Positions 23,959 to 35,417 of a DNA stretch of 64,000 bases are shown piece after piece. The position numbers and the translations under genes were made by a program. Each line of letters starts with the position of its first letter. The first letter of the stretch is position 1. The DNA comes from Hermatobates lingyangjiaoensis (Eukaryota > Arthropoda > Insecta > Hemiptera > Hermatobatidae): contig JAPFBL010000171.1 of NCBI GenBank assembly GCA_026182355.1, positions 1,302,001-1,366,000 of the forward strand, read 5' to 3'. Below the pieces are notes generated by a model, which saw only the letters and a list, made by a program, of their open reading frames with translations, had not been told where the DNA came from and searched no databases.

Positions 23959-24960
23959 TCACCAGACTGGCGGTTCAGATAGAGTCGGTAGTTCTGGTAT
24001 GTTCTCCTGCAAACTTTGCTTTTTTGGGTGCTGCAGTGGCATTGTTTTTGTTATTGGAGTTGGTTTCTTCCACACAGTCTCTGTTAACGATTCATGCGAA
24101 GTATCATCAGAATCTAGTTCATTAATGTTGCACTTTCCTGTTTTAATATCCCATTTCGTTTTATCTCTTTCTTGTTTCTCGCCGGCATTTTGTTTCTTTG
24201 GTATTACTTTTCTCCAAGCAATTTCACCAAGTTTATTTTCACTACGGTAATCTTTCCATTCAAGACTCACATCACCTAAAACTGATTTACTTTTCGTTTC
24301 TTTCGACATCTTTTCAGCTTTGGCAACATTTTCCTCGATCCAACTTGCCCACGATTTAGTCTGGTCTGTAATATCTATTAGCCAAGTAGAGTACTTTTTG
24401 TTTTCCTCGTTTAAATTATCATAAGCTGAGTTTTCTTTCCTAATAATTGCCTTTTCTTTATCGTCTACAACAATTCTTTCCACTTCCACAAACTTGCCGT
24501 TTCTTTCCATCTTGACTGTTTTGCCTGCTGCTTGCATGGCTTTTTTCAGTTCTTTCACATTACTTATTTCTTGTATTGTCACTGTTTCGTCAAGTGGCTC
24601 ATGAACAGCGACAACTTTCTCAGAATCGTCTTCTTCTTTGATCATGGGCATTCTCAACTCCTTCCCAGGTTTGTTGTCACGTTTCTTATGGATTTCTCTC
24701 ATCACATCTTGTATAAACTTGGCTAATTTTATAGCCATTTCTTCACATATTCTTGGATCATCACATTGTCCAGTTAATAATAACTTTTGTCTTAATTTCT
24801 TTACTAAAATGTTGAAAACTTTTGAAGGTTTAGTATGTACTTCATATCTTGAATCAATCATATCAGCAAAATGGTTCATGACTTTTTGAACTGATAGTTT
24901 TGCTGTTAACAGATGTGGATCAACTGCATCTTTCTTCTTGGATGTATATTTTGAAAAAAT
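23959..24960 (-). CDS. Terminal exon of an unrecognised protein-coding gene
   Basis: An open stretch of 333 codons begins right after a strong acceptor (tatttttgtttcag, ending at 24961) and ends in TGA at 23961-23959. An AATAAA at 23929-23924 could serve as polyadenylation signal. Residues 1-90 (counted from the acceptor) look helical and basic, with a KxxxxILVKKLRQKLLL segment. An acidic stretch near 115 (EEDDSEKVV) is followed by tryptophan-spaced segments (WLIDITDQTKSWASW; EWKDYRSEN; AWRKVIPKK; KWDIKTGK) and a proline-rich end (ELPTLSEPPVW). No signal peptide or membrane segment is seen. I do not recognise the family. Upstream exons were not found. A GTGAGG at the stop codon could instead be a donor, making this an internal exon. 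Confidence 0.7.
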   Translation of the reverse strand: MFSKYTSKKKDAVDPHLLTAKLSVQKVMNHFADMIDSRYEVHTKPSKVFNILVKKLRQKLLLTGQCDDPRICEEMAIKLAKFIQDVMREIHKKRDNKPGKELRMPMIKEEDDSEKVVAVHEPLDETVTIQEISNVKELKKAMQAAGKTVKMERNGKFVEVERIVVDDKEKAIIRKENSAYDNLNEENKKYSTWLIDITDQTKSWASWIEENVAKAEKMSKETKSKSVLGDVSLEWKDYRSENKLGEIAWRKVIPKKQNAGEKQERDKTKWDIKTGKCNINELDSDDTSHESLTETVWKKPTPITKTMPLQHPKKQSLQENIPELPTLSEPPVW

Positions 24961-25640
24961 CTGAAACAAAAAATAAAATATATTGTTTAAATGAAAAGTT
25001 TGATAAAAAGTCAGATATTAAAAAGTTAAAGAACAGACAAGCATAAATCAAAAATAATAATCTCCTAGCAGATTAGAACTATGACAGGTTATATTACCAT
25101 ATAACCACCCTTTTAACCCAATTTTTCATCGGTCTTTTCAAATTATAGAAAATTGCGAAAATAAACTACCAATTCTTTTCAGAGCACTGAATGGATCTTG
25201 TATTTTAAAATGTTTTGGAACATGGTAACCAACAAACTTCGGTTTTTATTAGCAATATAATAACAATTTATAAAATTAATCTAGCTCTTCATTCTGTATG
25301 TTACCACTCACATTATTTCAATCATTGCTTGAACTTTTGATATTCGTCTTTATTTTCAATAATAACGAGAGAATTAGCTTTGTCAACAAGGGTCGAGAGC
25401 AATCAGATATCTTTTACTTATTTCTTCCCCAAATCCTGTGCATACTCCGACTTGACTTCGCCATCCCTTTCTTCTTCTGCTTTCTTGAACTTTAAGTCCT
25501 TTAAAATACCTGTCTTGCCTCCCTCTCTTCTCAATACCACACCAGATGTACTATATCACTTGTTTCAGTAAGAGACGCAGGAGGAGGCTACTTGTTTTAG
25601 TTGAAAGATCTTAGTCATCTTTCTAAATTTCTTGTTATCG
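24961..25640. other. Intron or flank upstream of the 24 kb exon
   Basis: The 5' neighbour of the terminal exon must be spliced in phase 0. I found no convincing exon here. A short lysine/glutamate-rich minus-strand frame near 25430-25530 has no matching donor phase. Confidence 0.4.
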
Positions 25641-25646
25641 TTTGGA

Positions 25647-25647
25647 C

Positions 25648-25722
<75 letters not shown>

Positions 25723-25856
25723 GAGTTCGAGATTAACAAAGAGCAACACACAAAGTAGGGAAACACACTTACAGACTCAAATTTTCGGGTAATCCGTCTT
25801 CAGGAGAAAAGAGAATGGAGACCAAGCACGTTGTAGACGCAACGGCAAGTAACCCA

Positions 25857-25895
<39 letters not shown>
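25647..25895. repeat. (CT)n-(TA)n and (TA)n tracts flanking a family B motif
   Basis: (CT)n at 25648-25679 runs into (TA)n at about 25680-25712; a second (TA)n lies at about 25863-25892. Between them, on the minus strand at 25776-25806, is a family B variant: stem I CUC/GAG, core CUGAAGA, extra C, GG…CC stem II, GAA, AAUU, U at site 17. Confidence 0.65.
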
Positions 25896-25896
<1 letters not shown>

Positions 25897-26047
25897 TATA
25901 ATAGTAAGAGAGAGAGAGAAGAGAGAGAGAGAGATTTAAAAATACTTGGTACAAAACACTTGGTACGGTTGATATTTCAGAGACCAGTTTGTTATCTGGA
26001 GAACAACATTTTCTTGAGTCTGAGGAGGTTTAAAACAAATGTTGATA

Positions 26048-26125
26048 TTGGGAACACATTGAATAGTGATATTGCGAACACTTGGAATAGTGATATTGCG
26101 AACACTCTGAATAGTAATATTGAAT
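26048..26125. repeat. 24-bp tandem repeat, three copies
   Basis: The unit GAACACTTGGAATAGTGATATTGC repeats from about 26050 to 26123 with a few changes, the last copy being shortened. Confidence 0.8.
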
Positions 26126-26129
26126 AGCG

Positions 26130-27430
26130 ACATTCCTATGCCACTTCCTCATTTTGATCACTGGACTTCTAAGCCTTTATAGTTACCTGTTTTATTGCCA
26201 AAGAAGGCCGGGTATACCAGATAGTAAACCTAGCGTAATAATGAAATTTATGTACTGATTAAATCAAAGAGAATCTCAAAATATTTTGACTACTAACTGT
26301 GATAATACAGGCTTTCGATTCTAGTATATGCATACGTTAACAAGTAATATCCTTTGAGCCTTAAAGAAGCTTGATATATATTGGAAAACAAATGGACTGA
26401 TTGAGACTACTAAAGGTTACCTTAGGAGTGCTTCTGCAGTCAACAGTCAAGTCTAAACTCAGGTATTGTAGAGGTCCTTACCAGCGGATGTAATCAGATA
26501 TTAAGAGATGCACGTACCAACACTTAGGCAGTCAGAGTCAAGACTTGTCAGATGTTTGACTTAGCCAAACGAAACAACTACAGCATTCAAAAATTACAAA
26601 GTCCCTTGTAATGCTAAAACATTCTGTAAGAACTTGTACGATCTTCTTTCCCACAAACAGAACTTTGTTTTCAGTTGACTTGGAATGAAATGGAAAACAA
26701 GCTACTGATGAAGAGAGGTCGACCTAGCCAAGGTAGGCTGTTTGTTGAGTTAATGTCAGGTTGCATCGTCCAGAATAGCTAACGCCCCAAGGCACCACCT
26801 TCACTATAATCTCCGCCCCCCCCCCCCCTCCTTTACCAGCTTTACCCTTCAACACAAATTGTGTTTTAATTAACGGTTCAACTTAATATCAAGTTTGGTT
26901 TTCATATTAAATGTTTAATACATTGATAGATGATACTTTGGAAATTTCATATACCCATACCTCTGCGGGATGTGTGCACTTAACAGGGATCCAAATCGAC
27001 CAGGGGATTCACAAGGATTCGAAGTCCAAACAACATTTCATGAAGTTTGTAGAGAGTTATGGTTCATTGATGGTTTAAAAAACTTATTGGCACTTTTGGA
27101 CTCCCTAAGCATATTAACTGTATCAACTTTCCTACATCTTCAGAGAAAAATGGTAAATTGGGTTTGTAGCATAATTTTAGTGGAAAATTAAGATTAATTC
27201 CTTATTACATTGGGAGCCACCTTAAAACACGATTTGATCGTGAAACAGTAATTTTGTCACATATTTACAGGATGTAATATTTAGAATCTTAGATTGCTGG
27301 ATGATTTAAAATATTTTTCTTTTTAAATTGTAAGAAATACAAAAATTCTAAACAATATGTAACGTCGAGGTAGATAGTTCTTTTAGAGCTTGGAATATTG
27401 TCCCATCTTTATGAATTTTGTTTCAGTTTT
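26130..27430. other. Intergenic stretch
   Basis: Apart from a C-run at about 26817-26828 there is no structure I can name. Confidence 0.4.
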
Positions 27431-27780
27431 ATTTAGGGTAATTAAAAAATTGTTAAAGTCTTTAGAGATGGTATAAGACAGTTCACAGTAATCGTTTAAA
27501 GTAGCTCTTGAGCAACAGGACTAAGAGCTTCTTTAAACGATTACTCTTTATCATCTCTAATAACTTTAACAATTTTTTAATTACCCTGAAGATGACTGGA
27601 AGCAGTAGAAACATGTCGGTTCCCCCTTAATTAATATTTTTCAACGTTTGGATGAAGGAAAGAAGAAGGTATTCAGAAACCTCGAAAAACTGGTGAAGAA
27701 AATGACATCAGTGAAATACGGTCAGTTATTTAATGAAATATGCTTGAATGAAGGACTGCTTCCAAATTTTACAAATATAT
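27430..27780 (+). mobile_element. Penelope-like 5' end: foldback, hammerhead motif, reading-frame start
   Basis: Left and right arms (about 27437-27460 and 27566-27586) are inverted copies around a short loop near 27520. The right arm runs straight into the motif at 27583-27620. About 40 bases later comes a degenerate reading-frame start (about 27641-27775) encoding KVFRNLEKLVKK and CLNEGLLPNFT with an early frameshift. The unit ends at a (TA)n tract. It shows the order motif, spacer, reading frame most clearly in this window. Confidence 0.55.
27583..27620 (+). ncRNA. Hammerhead-like motif, family E
   Basis: Stem I ACC (27583-27585) with GGU (27618-27620), core CUGAAGA from 27586, extra U-G, stem II ACUG/CAGU, then A, GAA (27608-27610), palindrome ACAUGU, C at site 17 (27617). 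Confidence 0.5.
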
Positions 27781-27823
27781 ATATATATATCTGAACCAGT
27801 GCGCTTGATTTCCCTCTCTTATC

Positions 27824-27857
27824 TCTCCTGAAGACGGTTCAAACCGAAAATTAGAGA
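27824..27857 (+). ncRNA. Hammerhead-like motif, family B, intact
   Basis: Stem I UCUC/GAGA, core CUGAAGA, extra C, stem II GGU-UCAA-ACC, GAA, AAUU, A at site 17. It is a single arm between (TA)n tracts at about 27774-27790 and 27907-27932. Confidence 0.5.
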
Positions 27858-28049
27858 CTGTAAGTGTGTTCTTTTGATTTCTCTATGTTTTTTTGTAATA
27901 TTGAACTATATATATATATATATATATATATAAGTCAAGTACAGGATTACAGAGTTATCAGTAACAAAAAATTTCTTTAATATTTCGTCATCTGTGATGA
28001 ATATATGTTATCGGCTTATATTCTAAATATATATATATATATATATAAA

Positions 28050-29640
28050 CAAGAAAAACTATATATAAATTAAATTGGTTTGCTTTCATGAAGGTCCCTC
28101 CTAATGAAAATGAATATAAAAAAAAAATATTCTAGTGAGTGTTTATTGGTGTTTATCGTGTGCTTTTCTTGTACTTGACTAATCATCTTTAAGGTCCGTT
28201 TCGTCAAGTATACAAATGCATTATCAGTCCTAAAACTGGAAGAAGGAGATTCCTTGTAAAATAGATTCTTAAATTTTAAGATTTTCGTTAACTTCTTAAA
28301 TTTAAGAGTTCGTTGTGAACAATTAATTTTTTTATGATTATTATTTTGTTAGTAATTTCTTCTAGATGTTACTCTATATTATACCCTCTTTTGTAATAGT
28401 AAATAAAAGATTGGATGTTCTTATTAGAATTGTACACTAGTATTTGATGTTAGCCAGGTTAGATCAGTTGTTGACGGAAGTCGGAGTTGATAGCAGTTAT
28501 CAGTGGTGAGGTCGCGCTTGTCACTTTGAACCACTTGTCTGCCGACAGCTGACCGTTATCCACTTTCTTCTGACACTTGAATGTTTAGGGCTTCACTTCT
28601 TACTTCTAGTTCTTCTCTAGGGCATTGGCTCGTGTGTGCAGAAATGTCTAGAGCTAGTAACAAGAAGGAAGTCGTGTGGTTGGATCAAATGTCCGAGGTT
28701 GCAGGTCGGGTTATCCCGACAGAGGCTTAAACCAGCTTGTTTTTTTTTTATTCAGTCAAGCGCTCGTTTTTTTCATTACCATAATCTCCTGTGGGCCACT
28801 AGATCCTCCCGCGATACCTACCTCCTTCTCTCTTACCAACCCATTTCAACGCCGAGGTATCAAAAAAAAAAAAATATCGGGAACCGTATACTGCTTATTA
28901 TATACATGCTCCTGTGAAGACTTGTCACCTAGCACTGCCACTCCGGAAAAAGGGAACACCTTCCGAAACGTCACTACAGTGTGAAACCAATCCAATTTCC
29001 CTCGAGCTATCACCCACTGATCTCTAAACCTTTCAAACATTGGTCCACATTTCACTTTTACCTTTAAATAGTTTCAACTTACGTTGGAATGCTGAGCTTA
29101 AATTTTCTTAAATCCTACCCAGTACTATTTCTCACATTAGTGTATAAATGCTCTACTTTTTATACCAATTTTATTCATCTGATGTCGAATACTATGATAT
29201 GTCAGATCAATCTCAATACAAAGAAGAACAGGTTTCCTTGTTTTAAGGGGACTTGCTATCCAGCTTGTTCTTTTTTAAAGATTTATAATGATTACTGATT
29301 AATTTTAATTTGATGATAACCATTTTACTGATTATAACGCATAGTCCTAGTTTAAGGATTTAAAACATTTGCGATATCTAATAAGTAAAACAAGCAATAC
29401 TGATTGAAATACCATATGTTAATAATAAGGTCATTAAATGAAATTGAAGGTAAAGGAATGTGTTTTTTATTAAATTACAAAGGGTCATTAGAGTGATGAG
29501 AGTTGTGTTCATTTCGAGGAAATATAACTTGAAAAAGAACAGCAAACCTGTTTCATTTGTAAAACTACCAATCTGTCAGATTTGTTACCTACAATTTATT
29601 AAATATAATTGAAATAATTCATATTTGAGTGATATATATA
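28050..29640. other. Intergenic stretch with a GC-richer patch
   Basis: Bases 28440-28960 are noticeably richer in G+C than the surroundings and hold short open frames without recognisable products. I cannot assign them. Confidence 0.4.
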
Positions 29641-29830
29641 TAAATTTCACATAAACACGTGAAATAACAATCAATGATCAAACCAAAATATAAAAGGGAA
29701 AAACAAGACTAAGATCTTTCAACAGTAACAAGCGGTCTCTGTCAGAGTCAAAAACCCAACTGAGTTGACAAAGATCGCTTTTACGGTTGAAAGATCTTAG
29801 TCTTGTTTTCCCCTTTCATATTGTGGTTTG

Positions 29831-29872
<42 letters not shown>
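29641..29872. repeat. Palindromic element, family A, ending in (TA)n
   Basis: The arms start with TTTCACATAAACACGTGAAA and meet near 29755. The minus-strand motif at 29707-29749 has stem I GACU/AGUC, a CUGACAGA core (bases swapped relative to CUGACGAA), GAA, AGAUCU, U. The plus-strand arm (about 29763-29802) has a decayed core but an intact GAAAGAUCUUAGUC side. (TA)n follows at about 29833-29872. Confidence 0.75.
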
Positions 29873-29873
<1 letters not shown>

Positions 29874-30794
29874 CTAGTGTAACAATGTATTTAAGATACT
29901 CGTACTATTTGCGCCTTCATTTTCATAGAATCTTAAATTTTCTTACAAGGGTTCCTGATTTGTTTGACAAACTGAATAGTAATTTTGCGAAGTTGTCCAT
30001 GTTCTATCAGATTCATAATTCGCTTTCTAAAGTTCATTACAATTGACTAAAACTAAATAACTTCAACTAGGTTATTAACTATACATGTTTACTAACTTTT
30101 TCAAAATAAATGCGAAAAATTTATGAGGAAATATTTCCTTTGTATGGTAACTAGAAAAAAATATTTTGGAAGAAAATATAATGTTAATTTATAAAAAAAA
30201 AAATATAATGACTTAAAATCCGTTTTTATAAATGATTAAATATTTGTATGTTACCACATAAATGTTAACCATGGTCAAAAAGTTGCTCTACATAGTCATA
30301 ACATATATCCACAACTGATCTAGAGGGTGAAAAATAATATAACAATAATTGAAGTTATTATTGGATATGATGCAGTAGGATCATGCAGCAAGTAGGTAAT
30401 AGTAGATGTTGAGACTTTAGTTTAGTAAATACTACTGAGAGAAACAATACTCAAAGCAGTAAAACCACTGAGGTACTCCACCCCTAAACAATGCCACCGC
30501 AATCACTTTCATAGGATGTGGTCAGATTTAATATAAAACTTTTTTAAAAACAATCGTCTTTATAGGTTTCTTTTCATTACTTGTTAAAACCTGTAGCAAA
30601 TTAATTCTTACCGTTTCGATATTCTGTTCTTTAAGACGTCAGTAGCATAGAAACTTTTTTATTATTCAAGTAGTTTCTCCTAGTTTATTCCACATTCTAC
30701 TTCAAGGAAATTATTGAAAGTACTACTTTTACAATTTTATAAAGGATATGCTTGTAGTTTATCCGATGCGCTGGTGACATACAAGCAGCTTCTG

Positions 30795-31015
30795 GTTTGA
30801 TTTATATTAGAAATAGGTAAAACCGCATACCTCGTAAGATGATCAATGGAGTTGGAGCACTTCGGACGTTGTCCATCTTCGATAGCAACAAACCTACAAA
30901 CAGTAGAGTAGGTTTGTTGCGATCGAAGATGGACATCGTCCGAAAGCGCTCCAACGACTCCATGATCATCTTACGATGTATAACGGTTTTACCTATTTCT
31001 AATATAAATCATACT
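30795..31015. repeat. Palindromic element with expanded hammerhead-like core
   Basis: Arms of about 90 bases (AGAAATAGGTAAAACC at the outside) flank a centre near 30905. Each arm holds a motif: minus 30851-30889 and plus 30916-30955. Both have stem I GUUG/CAAC, stem II GGAC/GUCC, GAA, stem III AGCGCU (AGUGCU in the left arm) and C at site 17. The core segment between stems is 11 bases (CUAUCGAAGAU on the left, CGAUCGAAGAU on the right) instead of 8. Confidence 0.65.
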
Positions 31016-31019
31016 AACC

Positions 31020-33900
31020 TCAGTGGTATTAACAATATGCATGTATTTAGCTTCTGGTTTATTCTACAGATACTACTACATTAACTTGTACCTCCAAGCG
31101 TTACAAAAGTGTAATTTATTTATCCGTAATAGATCATCTTTTTGACACAAGGGCTCCTTTAGATGAAGTTTTAATACAAACAAATACAACGACAAAAGAA
31201 AACATATTACCTTCTCTGTGAATGAATCAAGCTTGACCCCGAGCATTGTCAACTATTAATTTAGACACTTGATCACCAAAAGAGAAAAGTATTTGAGTTT
31301 AATGAAAGCAACTTGTTAAAGCACTTGCTGTAGTTATTATTGTTTAAAAATAATGTATTCAAAAAATGTTTCTACTTCTTAAAAAGTCATGTTTGTCTAA
31401 TTACCTTAGTTTGTATTTCTTCTTTTTATTCAATCTGTTGGTAGAGGCTATTCATACCTAGCTACATATGTGTCAGATACACACCTGTTTTGATTCACCA
31501 GTGTTCCCAAGCCTTCCGGCTACCACACCGTAAAACCAAACCAGGCCGACGCATGGGGTGTCCGAGGAGGACCTCGCGGAGGCGGGCAGCACGATATTAC
31601 ATCACGCAACAGACATATGAAACAGCGCAACAGTGCCAAAGGTCGAAATTCAACCGTATTATAACTTTGAAAGAAATTAAAACCATGACACTTAAAAGAC
31701 AGGAGGGTAGGGTACTTAAGGCTAGGTTTCCTAGGGGTATTGAGTTATTCTCTCTAGGACAGACTTACTGACTAATGTAATAAATAAAATAACTAAATAC
31801 ACAGGGAAAAACAAGACTGGCTAAGGTAACTAAAATAAATAAATAATTAGTGAATACTTCATTGATCTACTAAGGGAACTCTGACATTCCCCCTAGAGTT
31901 GGCTAATACAAATTAGAAAAAAATAATGACTAGATATATAAATTAAGTCAAATAAAAATAAAATAAAAATTAAAGCTATAAAAAACTACAACTAAACTAG
32001 CAGGAAGAGAATCTAGCAGGAAGAGAATCTAGCAGTAGTGGGCCTATGGTCCGGAACTGCTATTTACGACAAGTGCTGTTGTGTATGGTAATATTCGTTG
32101 GTCGTTGGTTTGTTTTTCACGGCTTACGTTAGATGGACTCCATTTTTCCTTGAGTATGACCTTTGCTGAAAAGATATTATATTCTTGGGATATTGCCTGC
32201 ATTTTAATTAGCTGTGCTCATGTCACCTGTATGTAAGAATCTTGAGTGGGTAACAATCTTGGCAACCGTACCTAATTTTTGAATAAGTTCAGTTCTACTG
32301 TGTAGCATAAGACTTTTAGCTAAGATCGTAAGCTCATATGAGTGTTAAAAGGGAACAGCAGTAAGCGGTTGTAGTGATCAAGTTTTTTTTTTTTTTTGTT
32401 ACTTGTCCAGAAAATCCCGCTGGAATGATCGGCCGCTTTGCTCAGCCCCCCCTCTGGGATTACCTAACAGCTTGTTTAAAGATTGACGGCCGTCTTTGTG
32501 ATTGCAAAACAGAAGCCAAGTCAATCAAACGCCACTCCATCTGTCCACACGCCTCAACACTAGTCAATTTGTTTGCTATGTAAATGTAAGTGACTCTTCG
32601 GAATACCTACCTCTAGCCATCAGCAACATTTTAATTACCCATGAATATTTATTGAAATTAAATCCTTTATCTAATCAATCGGATTAAAAACAAATCTTAT
32701 TTTGTTTGTTTATATAAATAAATATCCGACAAAACAAGAAATTTGACATGACGGTTAACCAAAAATTCCACTATTGGAGTTCAGGAAATTGAGTTTGTCT
32801 TTCAACATTCTTAATGAGTTCAAAAACTCGTCTTAAACGGCACCTGACTCAACGCTTACAATGGTACAACAAATATAGATTAGAAGGCAAAAATAATTCC
32901 TTCAAATATCATCGATTCTATATTAACTTTTACTTGCCTGCAAGCTTATTTTTGTACTTTCTGCCACTTGATATTATTATTATTCAACACGTGTATGCAG
33001 CCATTATATTTTAAGCTTCTTTACGCAACATTCCTCCCTGTTTAACTTATTCATTGAATTTGTGAAACAACTGACTGTAATTCGTCATTTGGAATTTATT
33101 TTATGAGTACCTGAAAAAGCATCAAAAAATTCAATTTATGTTCAGATTACCCGGCATTGCTGACAATACTCCTCTGGTACAAGTTCTCATATCATTACTT
33201 CACAGACTTTGGACTTTTAATAATGGTATTTCTGCTGCCCAGCACATTTCAGAATCATAAGCGCCATTTCCAACATTCACAATTTTCTCCAAATATTCAC
33301 CATTTAAGAGCGCGATGCATGGTTCAGTCTGTTTTCCATCAACCTTCTCTCCTTTGTAGTAAATAGACAATGGGGAGCCACTCGAGATTCCGGGATATGT
33401 TTTTATAAATAATCATGGCCAGTAATGTGTCAGAGACTACCACCGATTGAAGCCTGTGGAGATTCATAGGTTTAGATTTCTCCGCTTCTATCCCCAAGAT
33501 TACTACATTTCTTATCATCTGCGACTAGTCATTTGCATAGTTTTATATTTTATTTGTAGGTTTCTTTAATGTGCTTTCTGCTATAATTTATGCTTGATGA
33601 CCTGACGCTAATCAATGTATGACCTAATCATGCTTATCGTTCTCATTATCATAAATTAGGAGTGACCAAAATTTAAGAACAACAATACAATTCTACTTAG
33701 AAATCTTGTCTCTAAGATTGCCTTGTTTGTTATAAAAACTTCCACTCTTTTCATTGTTTTATAGTCATTGATTGACTTCTAGTAGACAGGAAACCAAAAA
33801 TACCATTGTATTTTAAAAACTCAGTACTCGCTTTTTTTCCAAAGATAAGAGAAGAATGTATATTGTGAGTTAAAGTTGTAACTAATTTTACTAAGTGTCA
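31020..33900. other. Intergenic stretch
   Basis: A CpG-richer patch at 31490-31640 contains an open frame with no recognisable product. A 17-base direct duplication lies near 32003-32036. Otherwise nothing was identified. Confidence 0.4.
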
Positions 33901-33904
33901 TACG

Positions 33905-33990
33905 AAGTATTAAAATACTATTAAAGTATTATATACTATTGAAGTATTAGTATATTATTAAGGTATTGGTATACTATTAAGGTATTATTG
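33905..33990. repeat. About 20-bp tandem repeat
   Basis: Variants of TATTAAGGTATTAGTATAC recur about four times and abut the palindrome at 33990; a related piece resumes at 34300. Confidence 0.65.
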
Positions 33991-34305
33991 TAAAATTTGG
34001 GAGCAGTCCTTCATTCAAGCATATTTCATTGAATAATTGACCGTATTTCACTGATGTCATTTTCTTCACCAGTTTTTCGAGGTTTCTGAATACCTTCTTC
34101 TTTTCTTCATCCAAAGTTTGGAGAATATTAAAAAAAGGGGAACCATCGACTGGAAGCCAGCCGAAACATGTCGGTTTCCCCTTAATTAATTTTCTCCAAC
34201 CTTTGGATGACGGAAAGAAAAAGGTATTCAGAAACATTGAAAAACTGGTGAAGAAAATGAAATCAGTGAAATACGGTCAGTTATTCAATGAAATATTAAG
34301 GTATT
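33985..34305. mobile_element. Head-to-head pair of Penelope-like 5' ends
   Basis: The left arm read on the minus strand and the right arm read on the plus strand both encode the same frame start (KKVFRNLEKLVKKMTSVKYG and CLNEGLLPNFT on the left; a diverged copy on the right). The dyad centre (about 34137-34180) retains half a hammerhead motif: GACUGG/CCAG hairpin, GAAACAUGUC and GGUU, with most of the CUGAAGAU segment missing. Confidence 0.6.
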
Positions 34306-34309
34306 AGTA

Positions 34310-35380
34310 TACTACTATGTATCAGATACTCTCAGAGTTTTTAATACCCTGTAGTAATTTTCGTCACCTCAGCGACTTTAGTCTAGATATACGAATGTGG
34401 GCTAGGTTTTCACTTTTATTTGCATAAAGACTTTAGAGAATGCCTCTTCAACCTCATACCAAATTTATATAATGTCTATTCTATTTGATAAATTTATATT
34501 TCGGAGTCTAATCTTTAGTATCTTTTGAATTATTATCATATATAAATTCATCATACCATTAATAAATAATAATCTGAAATTAATAAAAATCAAATAATTC
34601 TTATTACTTCGATTCATTACTGTTATTATTTTAAAGGTGTCATTTAATGTCACTAGGAACACAGCGTTTATTACACTTCTCGACTGAAAAACATTTACAT
34701 ACAATGGAGAACTCCAAATAAACCTATACTAATATGGAAACTTTGTGTTTGCTAATCATAAAGTTGGCATTGTTAATGAGCATTTGAAGTTGATTTGGAC
34801 AAAGCATTAATCTAGATGAGAGTGAAGCCGATAGACGACAAGACAAAGACAAGACATAATGAAGGAGAGAAGCCTGGGCGATCAGAGGTAGCATTGGCCT
34901 CTAAACAGTCTTCAGTAAACATGACATCACTGCTACGCCTTGTATACGTAATCACCTTCTTATATCTTATCGTGTGTTCGCAGTCTACAGACTAACAAGA
35001 GGGATTTATCAAAGTAGCCTAAAAACCTCTCAGGGGTCCTTTAAACTTCAAAAATTATTTTGAAATATTGAAAACAATATCAGTTACACTTCAGTTTGTC
35101 TTTATTTCATCCATTGTAATCAATTTTTTTGTAATCAATCTCTGCTCGTCGCTCGACTCTGCCTTCCTGCGGGACTCTTCGCCTCCTGTTGATGACGATG
35201 GTCGAAATATAGAAGAGAGTTATTCCTGTGTCTATCTGTGTGCTATCTTCTTTTTAATTCGTTTTTTATTTAAAAGTCCGCTGGACCGTTTCTTTTAATT
35301 GCTATATAGGTGTTTGTGTGTGTGTGTGTGTGTTCATAGAGTGAGTGCGTATGTGTGTGTGTTTCATAGAGGGTGTGCGA

Positions 35381-35417
<37 letters not shown>

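Noticed and set aside
25426..25540. Lysine/glutamate-rich minus-strand frame that might be an exon upstream of the 24 kb exon
   Set aside because: It ends in a stop before any donor in the required phase, and no acceptor is evident.
28920..28995. GAAACGTC preceded by a GGAA…TTCC hairpin, like a further hammerhead
   Set aside because: No CUGANGA segment at the right distance and no stem I partner.
31490..31771. Open frame rich in arginine
   Set aside because: Composition follows a local GC-rich patch; no recognisable domain, splice sites or promoter.
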